This document shows, piece by piece, positions 13,792 to 26,500 of a stretch of 64,000 bases of DNA. Positions within the stretch are counted from its first letter, which is position 1. Every line of letters starts with the position of its first letter. Below the pieces are notes generated by a model. It was given only the letters and a program-made list of their open reading frames with translations, was not told the DNA's origin and searched no databases. A program made the position numbers and the translations under genes. The stretch is from the NCBI GenBank assembly GCA_036245805.1, contig BTRK01000004.1, positions 23,512,619 to 23,576,618 of the forward strand, read 5' to 3'. This stretch comes from Pristionchus mayeri (Eukaryota > Nematoda > Chromadorea > Rhabditida > Neodiplogasteridae).

Positions 13792-13944
13792 AAAAATATC
13801 GATTTCATTTTATTGAAGTTTTTCATCATGTCTAATATGTTTTAAATGATTAATTAATTTTGTTGTGTTTTGTACATATCGAGAAGTTTGGTCATCGGTC
13901 GTACCTTTCTCCTTCGCAAAGCTCTTAATCTCTAATCATTTGAA

Positions 13945-16900
13945 ATGCCAAACGAGCGTCTTATTGATGTGGGAGATACGCATGTGCAGATTAAGCAGTT
14001 ATTTTTGTCGGGTACGGTAGTAATTTTGTTTTGAAAAATTATTTATTCTTAAATTCAGATGTGAATGGAGTCGTTTGGGATTCTGCACTGGTCGCTATAT
14101 ATTTTCTCAGTAGAAATACACATCTAGTCAAGGGAAAGCAGGTAGTTTTCCATTATATGCGAAATTGATATTTTCTTAGATCCTCGACTTGGGATCTGGC
14201 ACGGGTGCCGTCTCTGTCGTGTGCGGAGTTCTCGGAGGAAATGTAATAGCTACTGATCTACCGGATCGATTGGATCTCATTAGGGAGAACACTCTTTTGA
14301 ATAGAGAGAAGATTGAAGGAGATGTACAGATCGAAGGATTGGATTGGAATGATGGACTGGGGAAGGGGCGCATCAAGGTAATACATTATCCAATGTTCAC
14401 GAGATGTTCTTCTCTTCCTTTAGGGTGTTTCAATCGATTTGCTGCTGGTAATTGATTGCGTTTATTACAAGGCAAGTATCGAACCGCTAATCAAGACTAT
14501 GAGAGAAGTGAATGCAAACAAAATTTTACTGGCGTATGAAGTGAGAGATTTAGGTAAGAATTTTATTTATTTACTTATATCTAATTTTGTAGTTATGAAT
14601 GGGCACGGCCCCTAATTCGTCGACATTCGTGACCACCTGTCCGCCTAATGGGTCTCATGCAGAAAAATTCAAACATCAGGCATCGTGTTGCCCTTAATCA
14701 GGCAATATTTTTGAATTTGAACAGCGTTGGAATGGCTTTTGCGCATCATAATTGACGCAAATTCAAATTTCAAGACACTAAACACAGAAAAAAAAAAAAA
14801 AAAAAAATTAATTTTCTAAAAAAAAAAAAAATTACAGTATTTTCTAGTGGGCGGAGTTAGGCGGACCGGTGGTCACGATTGTCGGTGAGTTAGGGGCCGT
14901 GAATGGGGCTGTATTAATACTGGTTAGATTTTCATGCTGATTACGCCTACTCCGATTTTTCAACGCAGGATGCGCGCCACTTTTGCGAAGCGGTGCGGAC
15001 ACCCGACACCTTACAACGCCACCGCGCAGTATTCCGCGCAGCTTCGTGAAAGTTGCGGCGCCGCTTCATGTAAGCAACGCCGCAGCTTCGCGAAAGTGGC
15101 GCGGACCATGCGCCACCTTCGCGAAGCTGCCGCGTTACTTACATGAAGCGGCGCCGCAACTTTCACGAAGCTGCGCGGAATACTTTTGCGAGGTGGCATT
15201 GTAAGGTGTCCGCACCGCTTCGCAAAAGTGGCGCGCATCCTGCGTCGGAAAACCGGAGTAGTTAATTTTTTCAGGAATTATTAAAAATGAGTCTTAAAGA
15301 AGGAGTAACACGAAAAATTTGAAAATTTGTTTAATTATCCAGTATGAGTGTGTAATAGAAGCCGGCAGCCCGATCATGAATCACTTTATCCGAAGTTTCA
15401 CAGACAGGTCTGAGGCTATTTACAAACGCGCAAAGTTCATTGATAGCGCAGGGTAGTGGCTAGTTCGTTTATGTTTCACTCGCTCCACATATTTTTTGCC
15501 TCTTTCTAGTGGGAAATTCGCTACAGTTTCCCATTGCGAGCGCAATATCTTCGTGGTGGGACTCCCTAGCATTCATTCATGTTACCCCTTCTTTAAAAAT
15601 ATATAAGGGGGGGGGTGGTAAGGACCCATTCGAGAAACAACGAACTAGTTCAAATTTTGTTATAATCGAACGAGCGATCAAATATTACAAGTAATATTTA
15701 TTCGCTCGTTCAATTTGTTACAAATTTTTGTTTGAAATTTTTTATTTTTTTAAATATGATTTTAAAGCATTTTTAAAAGTTTCAAAAAAAGTTTGTAATA
15801 ATTGAACGAGCGATCAAATATTACAGTGTAATAATATAAGTGTAATAACCAACGTTCAATTACTACAACTAGGGACCCGTCGTTTCTGCCGTCCATCACA
15901 TGTGCACACCACCATTTATGGTGTACCAATTGCATGCTCCTAACCTTCCCCTACCTATTCCACGCACGGGTCATGGCCGTTGATTGTTCAGACGACTACT
16001 TTTTTTGACAAAAACCGGGCCGAGTCTGACATTTTTTCGAGTACTTTGGTTTCTTCCCTAGTTTTCTCATTAATTTCGCAGTTATTTTACTTGTGCCAAT
16101 TGCATGCTACTAACCTTCCCCTACCTATTCCAGGCACGGGTCATGACCGATGATCGTTCGGAGAACTTCTTCTTTTCCATAAACCTGCCCGAATCAGACA
16201 CTGTTCGAGCACCTTCCCCCCATTTTGTCATTATTCTGGCGTGCCCAGTTAAATTTCTTGTGTCCATTGCATCCTACTAACCTTCCTCCACCTAGAAATA
16301 TAAAAATAAATAAGAAAACAAAATGATGCAAAAACCAGTTTAAAAATATGACAACCGATGCACTCCAACTCTAATCGGTGTGCGGTGGTCGAAGGCGAAA
16401 TTTTAAAAGTATCAGTATTTGTTTAAATTGTTATATTATTTTGAAATTCTCACTTCTAAACTGTTCGTCATGGCCAATACCGTAGGTTCACACTGCTAAA
16501 ATATTTTTATGAAAGCTTTTAAAAATTGCTGCCGCTGTCCCTAACTACAACTCAACAAAAACACGAAAAAACTCAAAAACTAGTTCGTTGTTTCTCGAAT
16601 GGGTCCTTAATCCCCTTATATCTTTTCTCAAAGGCAAGGTGCCCTTACAATTAGTAAGGTACCTTGATCGAACCGGCTTGACTAGAGGATTCAGAATTTG
16701 TATTTTTGGCCGATTTCGTATGTTGAGTTTTAAAATAGCCAAAATGAACTGAGTCCTGAACGTGAATGCATCCCATTAAATGCGCGTGAGATGCGAGAGA
16801 GTGTGGAGTTGTGACAGAGCTGACAGGGAGTCTTAAAGAGAGGAGGGAAGGGAGGGGAATCAGTAAAATTTTAAAACTCGCTGCACGAATTCGGCAGAAA

Positions 16901-17428
16901 ATGTAGTTTCTGAATCCTCTCGTTACGCCGGTTCGATCAAGGGGGCGCGCGTTTGACTTTACTCCTCCTTTAAAGTACTTTTGCGCTTGAGAAGATATGT
17001 ATTTTTTAAAACTAATTTTGATAATTCATGAAAAAAAGTTTGGAAAAACTAATTTATTCGCGCAATTTTAGCACATTTGAGAGCAACGTCATATTTGAGA
17101 ATGTTTTTGATGCGACGTTGTCTGGAGCCATAAGCTACTCTGGGGAAAATGAATGTTACCACCGTTTTCAGCATTTTAAATGGCCCCAAAGCACAGGGTT
17201 TCATATTTTTGAGCTTTGCCGGGCATGTACGATTCTTAGGCGCCTCATATTAACCTTCGAACATTTAAAAAAAATTACGAATGTTCCGTTTGAGGAGAAA
17301 CAATCGAAGCTCAGGAAATGTTTATGAAAAGAGTAGAAGATGCGTTCATATTGGAAGAGATCTCAAAGGAACAATTGGATGAATTCGGATGTGACGAGAT
17401 CAAATTATGTTTTCTCACTCCTAATTAA
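13945..17428 (+). CDS. VCPKMT: METTL21-family protein-lysine methyltransferase (VCP-KMT/METTL21D-like)
   Basis: This is a class I SAM-dependent methyltransferase, predicted cytosolic. The human relative METTL21D trimethylates a lysine of the AAA ATPase VCP; that substrate is inferred here, not shown. Exons: 13945-14011, 14059-14141, 14180-14377, 14424-14553, 17295-17428; 203 aa against about 229 in human. Visible motifs are VVWDSA (about 27-32), SAM motif I LDLGSGTGAV (52-61), ATDL (74-77), and the family D-x-x-Y motif as DCVYY (127-131), followed by YEVRD. The C-terminus reads DEIKLCFLTPN. The last intron (14554-17294) holds a B MITE and a 1-kb inverted repeat. The start follows the LEO1 stop by 153 bp on the same strand, so the pair could be an operon. 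The last intron uses a GAG acceptor. No internal stop or frameshift is seen. METTL21A/B paralogues are possible, but the spacing and the YE.R segment fit METTL21D best. Confidence 0.88.
14950..15258. mobile_element. MITE family B, copy 2 (methyltransferase intron 4)
   Basis: An almost perfect GC-rich palindrome. It opens 'ctccgatttttcaacgcagg' and closes with the complement ending 'aaaaccggag'. The arms repeat 'gcgcgccacttttgcgaagc' and 'cgcagcttcgtgaaagttgc' and meet near 15105. The two strands give near-identical arginine- and alanine-rich frames, a sign of palindromic DNA rather than a gene. Confidence 0.85.
15599..16622. repeat. Inverted repeat element with internal diverged duplication
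   Basis: The arms are 'atataagggggg' followed by 'aaggacccattcgagaaaca' on the left (15599-15650) and the complement ending 'ggtccttaatccccttatat' on the right. Inside lie two diverged direct copies of a roughly 150-bp unit, each beginning 'caattgcatgct' and containing 'aaccttcccctacctattcc' (15930 and 16098). Smaller inverted copies of 'gaacgagcgatcaaatatta' lie at 15669-15800. No ORF of note. Confidence 0.65.
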
Positions 17429-17520
17429 TCGCTTAATTTCATAAATAGATGCAATAATATATTATTCAAATGTGAATTGAAGATAACTTTCATAACATTC
17501 ACCGAGATTGCGTATCCAAC

Positions 17521-18001
17521 CATTCATTCATTCATTCATTCATTCATTCATTCACTAGTCCGGCTGCCCCCCGCCTTCGGCGGGGGCCCCGTCCTAGCGG
17601 AATATCTAGGTTTCACAATCAATCGTTTCGCAACTTGTTGACGCGCGATCTCTCTCCCTCCCCATTTCGCAACTGTTTCGCATCCGGTCAAACGGACAGA
17701 CACTGCGCTTTATAGATAGGTATAGATTCATTCATTCATTCATTCATTCATTCATTCATTCATTCATTCATTCCATTCATTCATTCATTCATTCATTCAT
17801 TCCATTCATTCATTCATTCATTCATTCATTCATTCATTCATTCATTCATTCATTCATTCATTCATTCATTCATTCATTCATTCATTCATTCATTCATTCA
17901 TTCATTCATTCATTCATTCATTCATTCATTCATTCATTCATTCATTCATTCATTCATTCATTCATTCATTCATTCATTCATTCATTCATTCATTCATTCA
18001 T
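17521..18001. repeat. ATTC tetranucleotide microsatellites
   Basis: A short run (17521-17553) and a long run (17726-18001) of ATTC units flank a GC-rich patch. The long run has two single-base interruptions reading 'attccattc' near 17772 and 17802. The true length may be collapsed in the assembly. Confidence 0.95.
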
Positions 18002-18226
18002 AATACGACCAACGTGATACTATCATTGTATGTTCTCTCTCAATGCGAGTAAATAGTTGATTCTGTTGATTGATATGGTCTGTGCGGACATTGGTTGAGA
18101 GACCACATAACTATCTGCTAGCTCCGTTGCGCCCCCGCCTTCGGCGGGGCTCCCGCGCTAGTGGGATAGGTTTCGCAATCACTGGTTAATCTTGTTTACG
18201 CACGCACTCTCTCCCTCTCCCTCTCC

Positions 18227-18496
18227 CACGGCCCCCGGAAGATCGACATAAGGAAAGCAAAAACGTCCGGGAGCTATCCTGAAAATTGTCCGAGCTGTAA
18301 AAATTATGCTGTGGAATTTGCTCGCTAAACGGAACAAAAGACTGTTCGCACCGCGCGTAACGTGACAATCAGGCATTTCAAGTTGCAACTCAGGCTTCTC
18401 AGGCAATTCTGACTGTACTTTTTTGAAAGCGCGCGTCTTTTCCTTGATGCCTGCGGACGTTTTCATTTTCCTTATGTCGATGCTCCGGGGGCCGTG
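18227..18496. mobile_element. MITE family A, copy 1
   Basis: The terminal inverted repeat starts 'cacggcccccgga' and continues into 'tcgacataaggaaa' and 'aacgtccg'; the right end is its complement, 'ctccgggggccgtg'. Flanks on both sides are CTCTCC repeats (18209-18226 and 18497-18508), consistent with insertion into, or duplication of, a CTCTCC tract. It is highly similar to copy 2 at 61100-61361, including 'ctatcctgaaaattgtccg'. No transposase. Confidence 0.85.
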
Positions 18497-18741
18497 CTCT
18501 CCCTCTCCCATCCGATTTCGTAATCCGGACAGGCACGACCACACTGTGTTTTATATAAATTTATATATAGGTATAGATAATATCATTGGATTGTATGGCA
18601 GTTGTTTCCTGCTGCTGCTCGAGATGTTTTCGTTCTTCAATCGATTGCTTCCCTTCACTCGCTCTGCTGTGTCTCGGAGTGATTCCTTTCGTCCCTCTCA
18701 TACACATATGGTCCATTGCAGCTCTCTCCACTCATTGTGAG

Positions 18742-20480
18742 ATGGCCGATCCCTCTTCATTCGCCAATCATCTTGATGTGCTCATTCGATCCACCAAACT
18801 CGACTGGAAAGTATGATATAACACAGATATTCTGAGAGGACGCAGGTGCATGGGAACAAAAAAACCAAACGGCTCTAATCTTATCGACGCAATAACAGTT
18901 GATGTATCCCTGGTCGTAGACTTTTATAGTGAAGTGGTGAAGCCGTAAAATCGAAACTACCTAAAAGACGGCTCTCGGAATTTCAAAAGTTCAAAAAATC
19001 ATAAAATGCTTCACAGTTGAGCTAGAAAGTCGTTCAAAAAAGCAAAATGACCACCTCGACGAGTTCTTTAATTCATCTGTTGAGGATGTTTTTGAAAACA
19101 CAATTTAAAATATAGATAAATTGGAAAAACCGAATTGTGGGTTCCAAAAAGTTGTTACCCTTAAAAAATGTTCCACGATTTCCACTTTTTTTATTTCAAA
19201 ATCAGATTCTCCGTGCAATTCTACACCAGGGATATTGATTTCAGCTCTTCAATGTTTTCCCGGGAGGCCTCAGCGTTGGAAACACCAAAAACCCGCTGTT
19301 TTTCGAAAATTCAAAAAGTTCAATGAATTGCCATTTCTATACTGATGGATCAGGAGTGGTTATATTGGCTGAAAGTAACATTACTGGGTCTGGTCAAGCA
19401 CCTGTGAGCGAATTAAGCGCTCTTTTTGATGAAAAAAATCGCCGCATTTTTTCAGTTATTTTCGGAAAATGCTAAAAAATCCTGATTTTTTCGGAATAAA
19501 ATATTTTCTCTGGAAATTACTTCAATCTTCTTAAAGTGTGATAATAGTCAATCCTAAGCAAATTGGTTGTCATTGGAGCGCTGATAAAGCCTAAATGTGA
19601 AAATGGCAAATCATTGAACTTTTTGAATTTTCGAAAAACAGCGGGTTTTTGGTGTTTCCAACGCTGAAGCCTCCCGGGAAAACATTCAAAAGAGCTGAAA
19701 TCAATATCCCTGGTCTAGAATTGCACGGAGAATCTGATTTTGAAATAAAAAAGTGGAAATCGTGGAAAATTTTTTAAGGGTAACAACTTTTTGGAACCCA
19801 CAATTCGCTTTTTCCAATTTATCTATATTTTAAATTGAGTTTTCAAAAACGTCCTCAACAGATGAATTGAAGAACTCGTCAAGGCGGTCATTTTGCTTGT
19901 TTGAAGGACTTTCTAGCTCAACTGTGAAGCATTTTATGATTTTTTGAACTTTTGAAATTCCGAGAGCCGTCTTTTAGGTAGCTTCGATTTTACGGCTTCA
20001 CCACTTCACTATAAAAATTCATACATTCTGTCAGAATATGCGTGATAACTTATTTTAAAAAATTCATAAATATTGGTTTTTTGAGCTTTGACTATTCCCA
20101 TAATGTCTAGTAAACTACGTACATGAAAGTTATCTGTTACAATTTGAGAACATACACCGCGAGGGCTCAAAACCGCGAACTCTGTGCTTTAAAGTTACCC
20201 AATAACCATGAAAATATTTGAATTTATGTGCGCGCCTGATCACGTCAGAAGGAGTGTGAGAGTACAGTATGCAAAAACAAGAAAGTGGGCGTGTTCAGGC
20301 ACGCCCGAAAATTTAATGGTTGTTAGGTATCTTTTAAAGTGTTCAGGAGTCGGGCCACGCTCTCTCGCTCTATTCATTCTCCCTCTCGCTCTCCTCTGCT
20401 CTTTCTCTAACCCGCGGTTACTAGAGCGCGCTCTCTCCCCATTCTTGTCTTTTCCCTCTCATGATGCGCAGGAGCACCGC

Positions 20481-20518
<38 letters not shown>

Positions 20519-23500
20519 CGACGAGAGATCATTCGAAATAGAGAGATGATATACTATGGTATCCCACCTCCTACTGTCTCCCATGTTTTATTTGAAAAAT
20601 GCGGTCCAACTTTTGAACACCATCTGAACTCTCCAGTACACGGAATTCAACAAGGGAAGGCGACGAGAGGTGAGAGAAAGAGAGAAAAAAAGTAGCATGT
20701 TGGGCACTGGTATAGAAGCCCGGACCATACATTTTCATACCCTCGGACTCCGAGGGTACCCACTTTAACATAATTTAGTCTGCCCGATCTAGAAATAGGC
20801 TCAAAAGATGCGTTGTGGGGCGCCGATAACAAATCACCTCATTGGTAGCCACTTATATTGCCATCCCAGGGAATGGGGGCCACTTATATTGTTTCGCCGA
20901 GGTTAATGAAAATGTATGGCCCGGACCAGTCCATAAAAGGATCTCTCCAGAGGCAGGGCAGTCGCCCAGCCTCCCTCATAGGAAAGGGTTACTATTAGGG
21001 TTCCCTTGATGGAATTATTTGACTATTGGAATTCCAAAACCCTCCACTCACATCCAAATTCGAACTCGCATACGAGCGGTGTGCAATTAGAATTCCATTC
21101 GAAATGGAATTCTATATTGGAATGGAATTCCGTTATGCAAAATGTCGAAATAGTGAGGAAAATCAATGAAAAACCAGTAATCTATTCAAATGGAATTCGA
21201 AAAGTTTTGGAATTCCATTCCACCGCTCCGCGCGAGGGGAATGGGAGGAATGGAATTACGCCACTCTTTTGTCCTCGCTATTGGAATTCCGGAGTCAATT
21301 CCATCAAGGGAACCCTAGTTACTATGTTCCCGCATTGCCATAAAAGCCCAGATCGTGGTACCGATGAAGGCATCAGGGGTATCCCCAGACCGGTAAAACC
21401 TACCTTTAGGCTATCATATCCCTAAAAACAAGAATATCTCTGGTCTCAATTAAAAATTAAACGTAAGGATTCACTCTAACAGCATCAGTCTAATACTCTG
21501 GTATTTCAGCTCCATTGGGGGACCAGCCAAAGTGGGCGTGTCCATGCTCCCCCAATGGGATCCCAACCAAATCGAAGGGGTTCTAGGTGGTAAATCCTCC
21601 CAATGGGATCCCAAAAAATCCCCCCAAACCACCCCTAATCTCCCCCCCCCCCCCCCAATGGGATCCCAGGGATATTTCTCCCCTAATGGTCCCCCACAAA
21701 TGCCCCTAATGGTCCCCCACTTCCCCTCCCAATGGGGGCATTTTTGGTCCCCCAATATGGCTGAAATACCAGAGTATCTACCGGTACCCCGATCTGGGCT
21801 TCTAGAAGTGCATGGATAAACTTTTTTCACCGGAGGACAATGCCTTTGCTGGTGGTCCGGGCTTCCATACCAGTGCCGCATGTTGTCTCGCGAGTGTTTC
21901 CGACCCAATATTGCTGGTACTTGCAACACGCAGTGGACATATGTGGCACCGTTTAGTTCACATCTAACAAATGTATTGGAGATAAGAATTGCTGAATATG
22001 TGAAAACGTGTTATATTTTCAGATTTCGATGAAAGATAAGATAATCAGTGGACAAGTAGAACACGAAGTGGAAGCAATGACGGAGAGTAATGAGGTAGTA
22101 CTCGATGCGAGAGATCTAAGTGTGGATAGAGTACTGTGGAAAGGAGAGGAGACATCATTCAAGTATGAGAAGGTACCATTCAATGGGGGATGCAGTGAAG
22201 GTTTTGGTTGAGATGAATGATGCACTGGGCGATCGTCTCTCCATCTCCATTCCCTCCTTCCACAAGGGTCAACGCGGTTCCCTTGCAATCTCGTATCGTA
22301 CTTCTCCCTCTGCGAGAGCTCTTCAATTCCTCTCTCCTGAGCAGACCACGGATCAGAAGGGCCCATTTCTCTTCTCCCAGTGTCAGGTATCGTTAAAGGA
22401 GGAGCAAAGACAAAACTAAAAAAACTCTTTCATTTCCATGCTTTTCAAAACTCTTTCATTTCCTAGCTTTCCCCAACGATAAGAGATTCTGAAATTTTCA
22501 CGTTTTTATCTCTGCTCTGAACTGAGTTATCGCAACTTGGCCGATTGCCAGCCATGGACATCAGGGGAAATTGCTCAGGGAACGAGCGAGAGAGCGCGCG
22601 AGGCAAGAGAGTGACCCTCTCGTTTCTCTAACCGCATGCGGTTGCTGAGGCTCCTCCTTTAAGTTAAATTGCATATTTCCCAGACGAACAAATCCTACTT
22701 ACGCCGAGCTTTTAAAATTTGGTTGAATTACCAAACGGGGGCATGTGATGGGAGATCCATTTGGAAAATAAAAAGAGTTGCTAAATGTTGGAGAGGACAT
22801 TGTCAGAATTCAAAAAGTGAAAAGTATGGCGGCTCAAAAAACGGCTCGCGTTCTCCAGAAGGGGTCAGGCGTCGATAGAAAGCGGCACGCGATGCGGGGG
22901 GTACGGGTTAGTAGCCTCGATAGGGTCAGCCGTCGAGAGAAAGCGGCACGCGATGCGGGGGGTACGGGTTAGTAGTCTCGATAGGGTCAGGCGTCGAGAG
23001 AAAGCGGCACGCGATGCGGGGGGTACGGGTTAGTAGCCTCGATAGGGTCAGGCGTCGATAGAAAGCGGCACGCGATGCGGGGGGTACGGGTTAGTAGCCT
23101 CGATAGGGTCAGCCGTCGAGAGAAAGCGGCACGCGATGCGGGGGGTACGGGTTAGTAGCCTCGATAGGGTCAGCCGTCGAGAGAAAGCGGCACGCGATGC
23201 GGGGGGTACGGGTTAGTAGCCTCGATAGGGTCAGGCGTCGAGAGAAAGCGGCACGCGATGCGGGGGGTACGGGTTAGTAGCCTCGATAGGGTCAGCCGTC
23301 GAGAGAAAGCGGCACGCGATGCGGGGGTACGGGCTAGTAGCCTCGATAGGGTCAGCCGTCGAGAGAAAGCGGCACGCGATGCGGGGGTACGGGTTAGTAG
23401 CCTCGATAGGGTCAGCCGTCGATAGAAAGCGGCACGCGATGCGGGGGGTACGGGTTAGTAGCCTCGATAGGGTCAGCCGTCGAGAGAAAGCGGCACGCGA

Positions 23501-26500
23501 TGCGGGGGGTACGGGTTAGTAGCCTCGATAGGGTCAGGCGTTGAGAGAAAGCGGCACGCGATGCGGGGGGTACGGGTTGGGTTAGTAGCCTCGATAGGGT
23601 CAGGCGTCGAGAGAAAGCGGCACGCGATGCGGGGGGTACGGGTTAGTAGCCTCGATAGGGTCAGCCGTCGAGAGAAAGCGGCACGCGATGCGGGGGGTAC
23701 GGGTTAGTAGCCTCGATAGGGTCAGCCGTCGAGAGAAAGCGGCACGCGATGCGGGGGGTACGGGTTAGTAGCCTCGATAGGGTCAGCCGTCGATAGAAAG
23801 CGGCACGCGATGCGGGGGGTACTGGTTAGTAGCCTCGATAGGGTCAGCCGTCGATAGAAAGCGGCACGCGATGCGGGGGGTACGGGTTAGTAGCCTCGAT
23901 AGGGTCAGCCGTCGAGAGAAAGCGGCACGCGATGCGGGGGGTACGGGTTAGTAGCCTCGATAGGGTCAGCCGTCGAGAGAAAGCGGCACGCGATGCGGGG
24001 GGTACGGGTTAGTAGCCTCGATAGGGTCAGCCGTCGATAGAAAGCGGCACGCGATGCGGGGGGTACGGGTTAGTAGCCTCGATAGAGTCAGCCGTCGAGA
24101 GAAAGCGGCACGCGATGCGGGGGGTACGGGTTAGTAGCCTCGATAGGGTCAGGCGTCGAGAGAAAGCGGCACGCGATGCGGGGGGTACGGGTTAGTAGCC
24201 TCGATAGGGTCAGCCGTCGATAGAAAGCGGCACGCGATGCGGGGGGTACGGGTTGGGTTAGTAGCCTCGATAGGGTCAGGCGTCGAGAGAAAGCGGCACG
24301 CGATGCGGGGGGTACGGGTTAGTAGCCTTGATAGGGTCAGCCGTCGAGAGAAAGCGGCACGCGATGCGGGGGGTACGGGTTAGTAGCCTTGATAGGGTCA
24401 GCCGTCGAGAGAAAGCGGCACGCGATGCGGGGGGTCCGGGTTAGTAGCCTCGATAGGGTCAGCCGTCGAGAGAAAGCGGCACGCGATGCGGGGGGTACGG
24501 GTTAGTAGCCTCGATAGGGTCAGCCGTCGAGAGAAAGCGGCACGCGATGCGGGGGGTACGGGTTAGTAGCCTCGATAGGGTCAGCCGTCGATAGAAAGCG
24601 GCACGCGATGCGGGGGGTACGGGTTAGTAGCCTCGATAGGGTCAGCCGTCGATAGAAAGCGGCACGCGATGCGGGGGGTATGGGTTAGTAGCCTCGATAG
24701 GGTCAGCCGTCGATAGAAAGCGGCACGCGATGCGGGGGGTACGGGTTAGTAGCCTCGATAGAGTCAGCCGTCGAGAGAAAGCGGCACGCGATGCGGGGGG
24801 TACGGGTTAGTAGCCTCGATAGGGTCAGGCGTCGATAGAAAGCGGCACGCGATGCGGGGGGTACGGGTTAGTAGCCTCGATAGGGTCAGCCGTCGATAGA
24901 AAGCGGCACGCGATGCGGGGGGTACGGGTTAGTAGCCTCGATAGAGTCAGCCGTCGAGAGAAAGCGGCACGCGATGCGGGGGGTACGGGTTAGTAGCCTC
25001 GATAGGGTCAGCCGTCGATAGAAAGCGGCACGCGATGCGGGGGGTACGGGTTAGTAGCCTCGATAGGGTCAGCCGTCGATAGAAAGCGGCACGCGATGCG
25101 GGGGGTACGGGTTAGTAGCCTCGATAGGGTCAGCCGTCGATAGAAAGCGGCACGCGATGCGGGGGGTATGGGTTAGTAGCCTCGATAGGGTCAGCCGTCG
25201 ATAGAAAGCGGCACGCGATGCGGGGGGTACGGGTTAGTAGCCTCGATAGAGTCAGCCGTCGAGAGAAAGCGGCACGCGATGCGGGGGGTACGGGTTAGTA
25301 GCCTCGATAGGGTCAGCCGTCGAGAGAAAGCGGCACGCGATGCGGGGGGTACGGGTTAGTAGCCTCGATAGGGTCAGCCGTCGAGAGAAAGCGGCACGCG
25401 ATGCGGGGGGTACGGGTTAGTAGCCTCGATAGGGTCAGCCGTCGATAGAAAGCGGCACGCGATGCGGGGGGTACTGGTTAGTAGCCTCGATAGGGTCAGC
25501 CGTCGATAGAAAGCGGCACGCGATGCGGGGGGTACGGGTTAGTAGCCTCGATAGGGTCAGGCGTCGAGAGAAAGCGGCACGCGATGCGGGGGGTACGGGT
25601 TAGTAGCCTCGATAGGGTCAGCCGTCGATAGAAAGCGGCACGCGATGCGGGGGGTACGGGTTAGTAGCCTCGATAGGGTCAGCCGTCGATAGAAAGCGGC
25701 ACGCGATGCGGGGGGTACGGGTTAGTAGCCTCGATAGAGTCAGCCGTCGAGAGAAAGCGGCACGCGATGCGGGGGGTACGGGTTAGTAGCCTCGATAGGG
25801 TCAGGCGTCGAGAGAAAGCGGCACGCGATGCGGGGGGTACGGGTTAGTAGCCTCGATAGGGTCAGCCGTCGATAGAAAGCGGCACGCGATGCGGGGGGTA
25901 CGGGTTGGGTTAGTAGCCTCGATAGGGTCAGGCGTCGAGAGAAAGCGGCACGCGATGCGGGGGGTACGGGTTAGTAGCCTTGATAGGGTCAGCCGTCGAG
26001 AGAAAGCGGCACGCGATGCGGGGGGTACGGGTTAGTAGCCTTGATAGGGTCAGCCGTCGAGAGAAAGCGGCACGCGATGCGGGGGGTACGGGTTAGTAGC
26101 CTCGATAGGGTCAGCCGTCGAGAGAAAGCGGCACGCGATGCGGGGGGTACGGGTTAGTAGCCTCGATAGGGTCAGCCGTCGAGAGAAAGCGGCACGCGAT
26201 GCGGGGGGTACGGGTTAGTAGCCTCGATAGGGTCAGCCGTCGATAGAAAGCGGCACGCGATGCGGGGGGTACGGGTTAGTAGCCTCGATAGGGTCAGCCG
26301 TCGATAGAAAGCGGCACGCGATGCGGGGGGTATGGGTTAGTAGCCTCGATAGGGTCAGCCGTCGATAGAAAGCGGCACGCGATGCGGGGGGTACGGGTTA
26401 GTAGCCTCGATAGAGTCAGCCGTCGAGAGAAAGCGGCACGCGATGCGGGGGGTACGGGTTAGTAGCCTCGATAGGGTCAGGCGTCGATAGAAAGCGGCAC

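Larger units (their letters stand above)
17429..18741. other. Intergenic spacer between methyltransferase and hydrolase genes
   Basis: This stretch holds ATTC microsatellites (17521-18001), two related GC-rich patches with 'ccccgccttcggcggggc'-type hairpins (17567-17590 and 18130-18152), and the A MITE at 18227-18496. The GC patches, each followed by 'tttcgcaatca', look like diverged copies of one unit and could form strong stem-loops. A plus-strand frame at 18586-18741 leads into the hydrolase start but resembles no known N-terminus, so it is treated as 5' flank or UTR. Confidence 0.5.

Noticed and set aside
18179..18544. 121-aa minus-strand ORF, similar to one at 61200-61538
   Set aside because: The shared part is the A MITE read in the same frame; the similarity reflects the repeat, not a gene family.
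21006..21425. 139-aa plus-strand ORF
   Set aside because: Runs across a MITE made of GGAATTCC repeats, giving repetitive HSNS/EFHS-type residues.
21471..21929. 152-aa minus-strand ORF
   Set aside because: Encoded by the G/C-rich blocks of the K MITE; the Gly/Trp/Pro-rich translation reflects ggatccc repeats.
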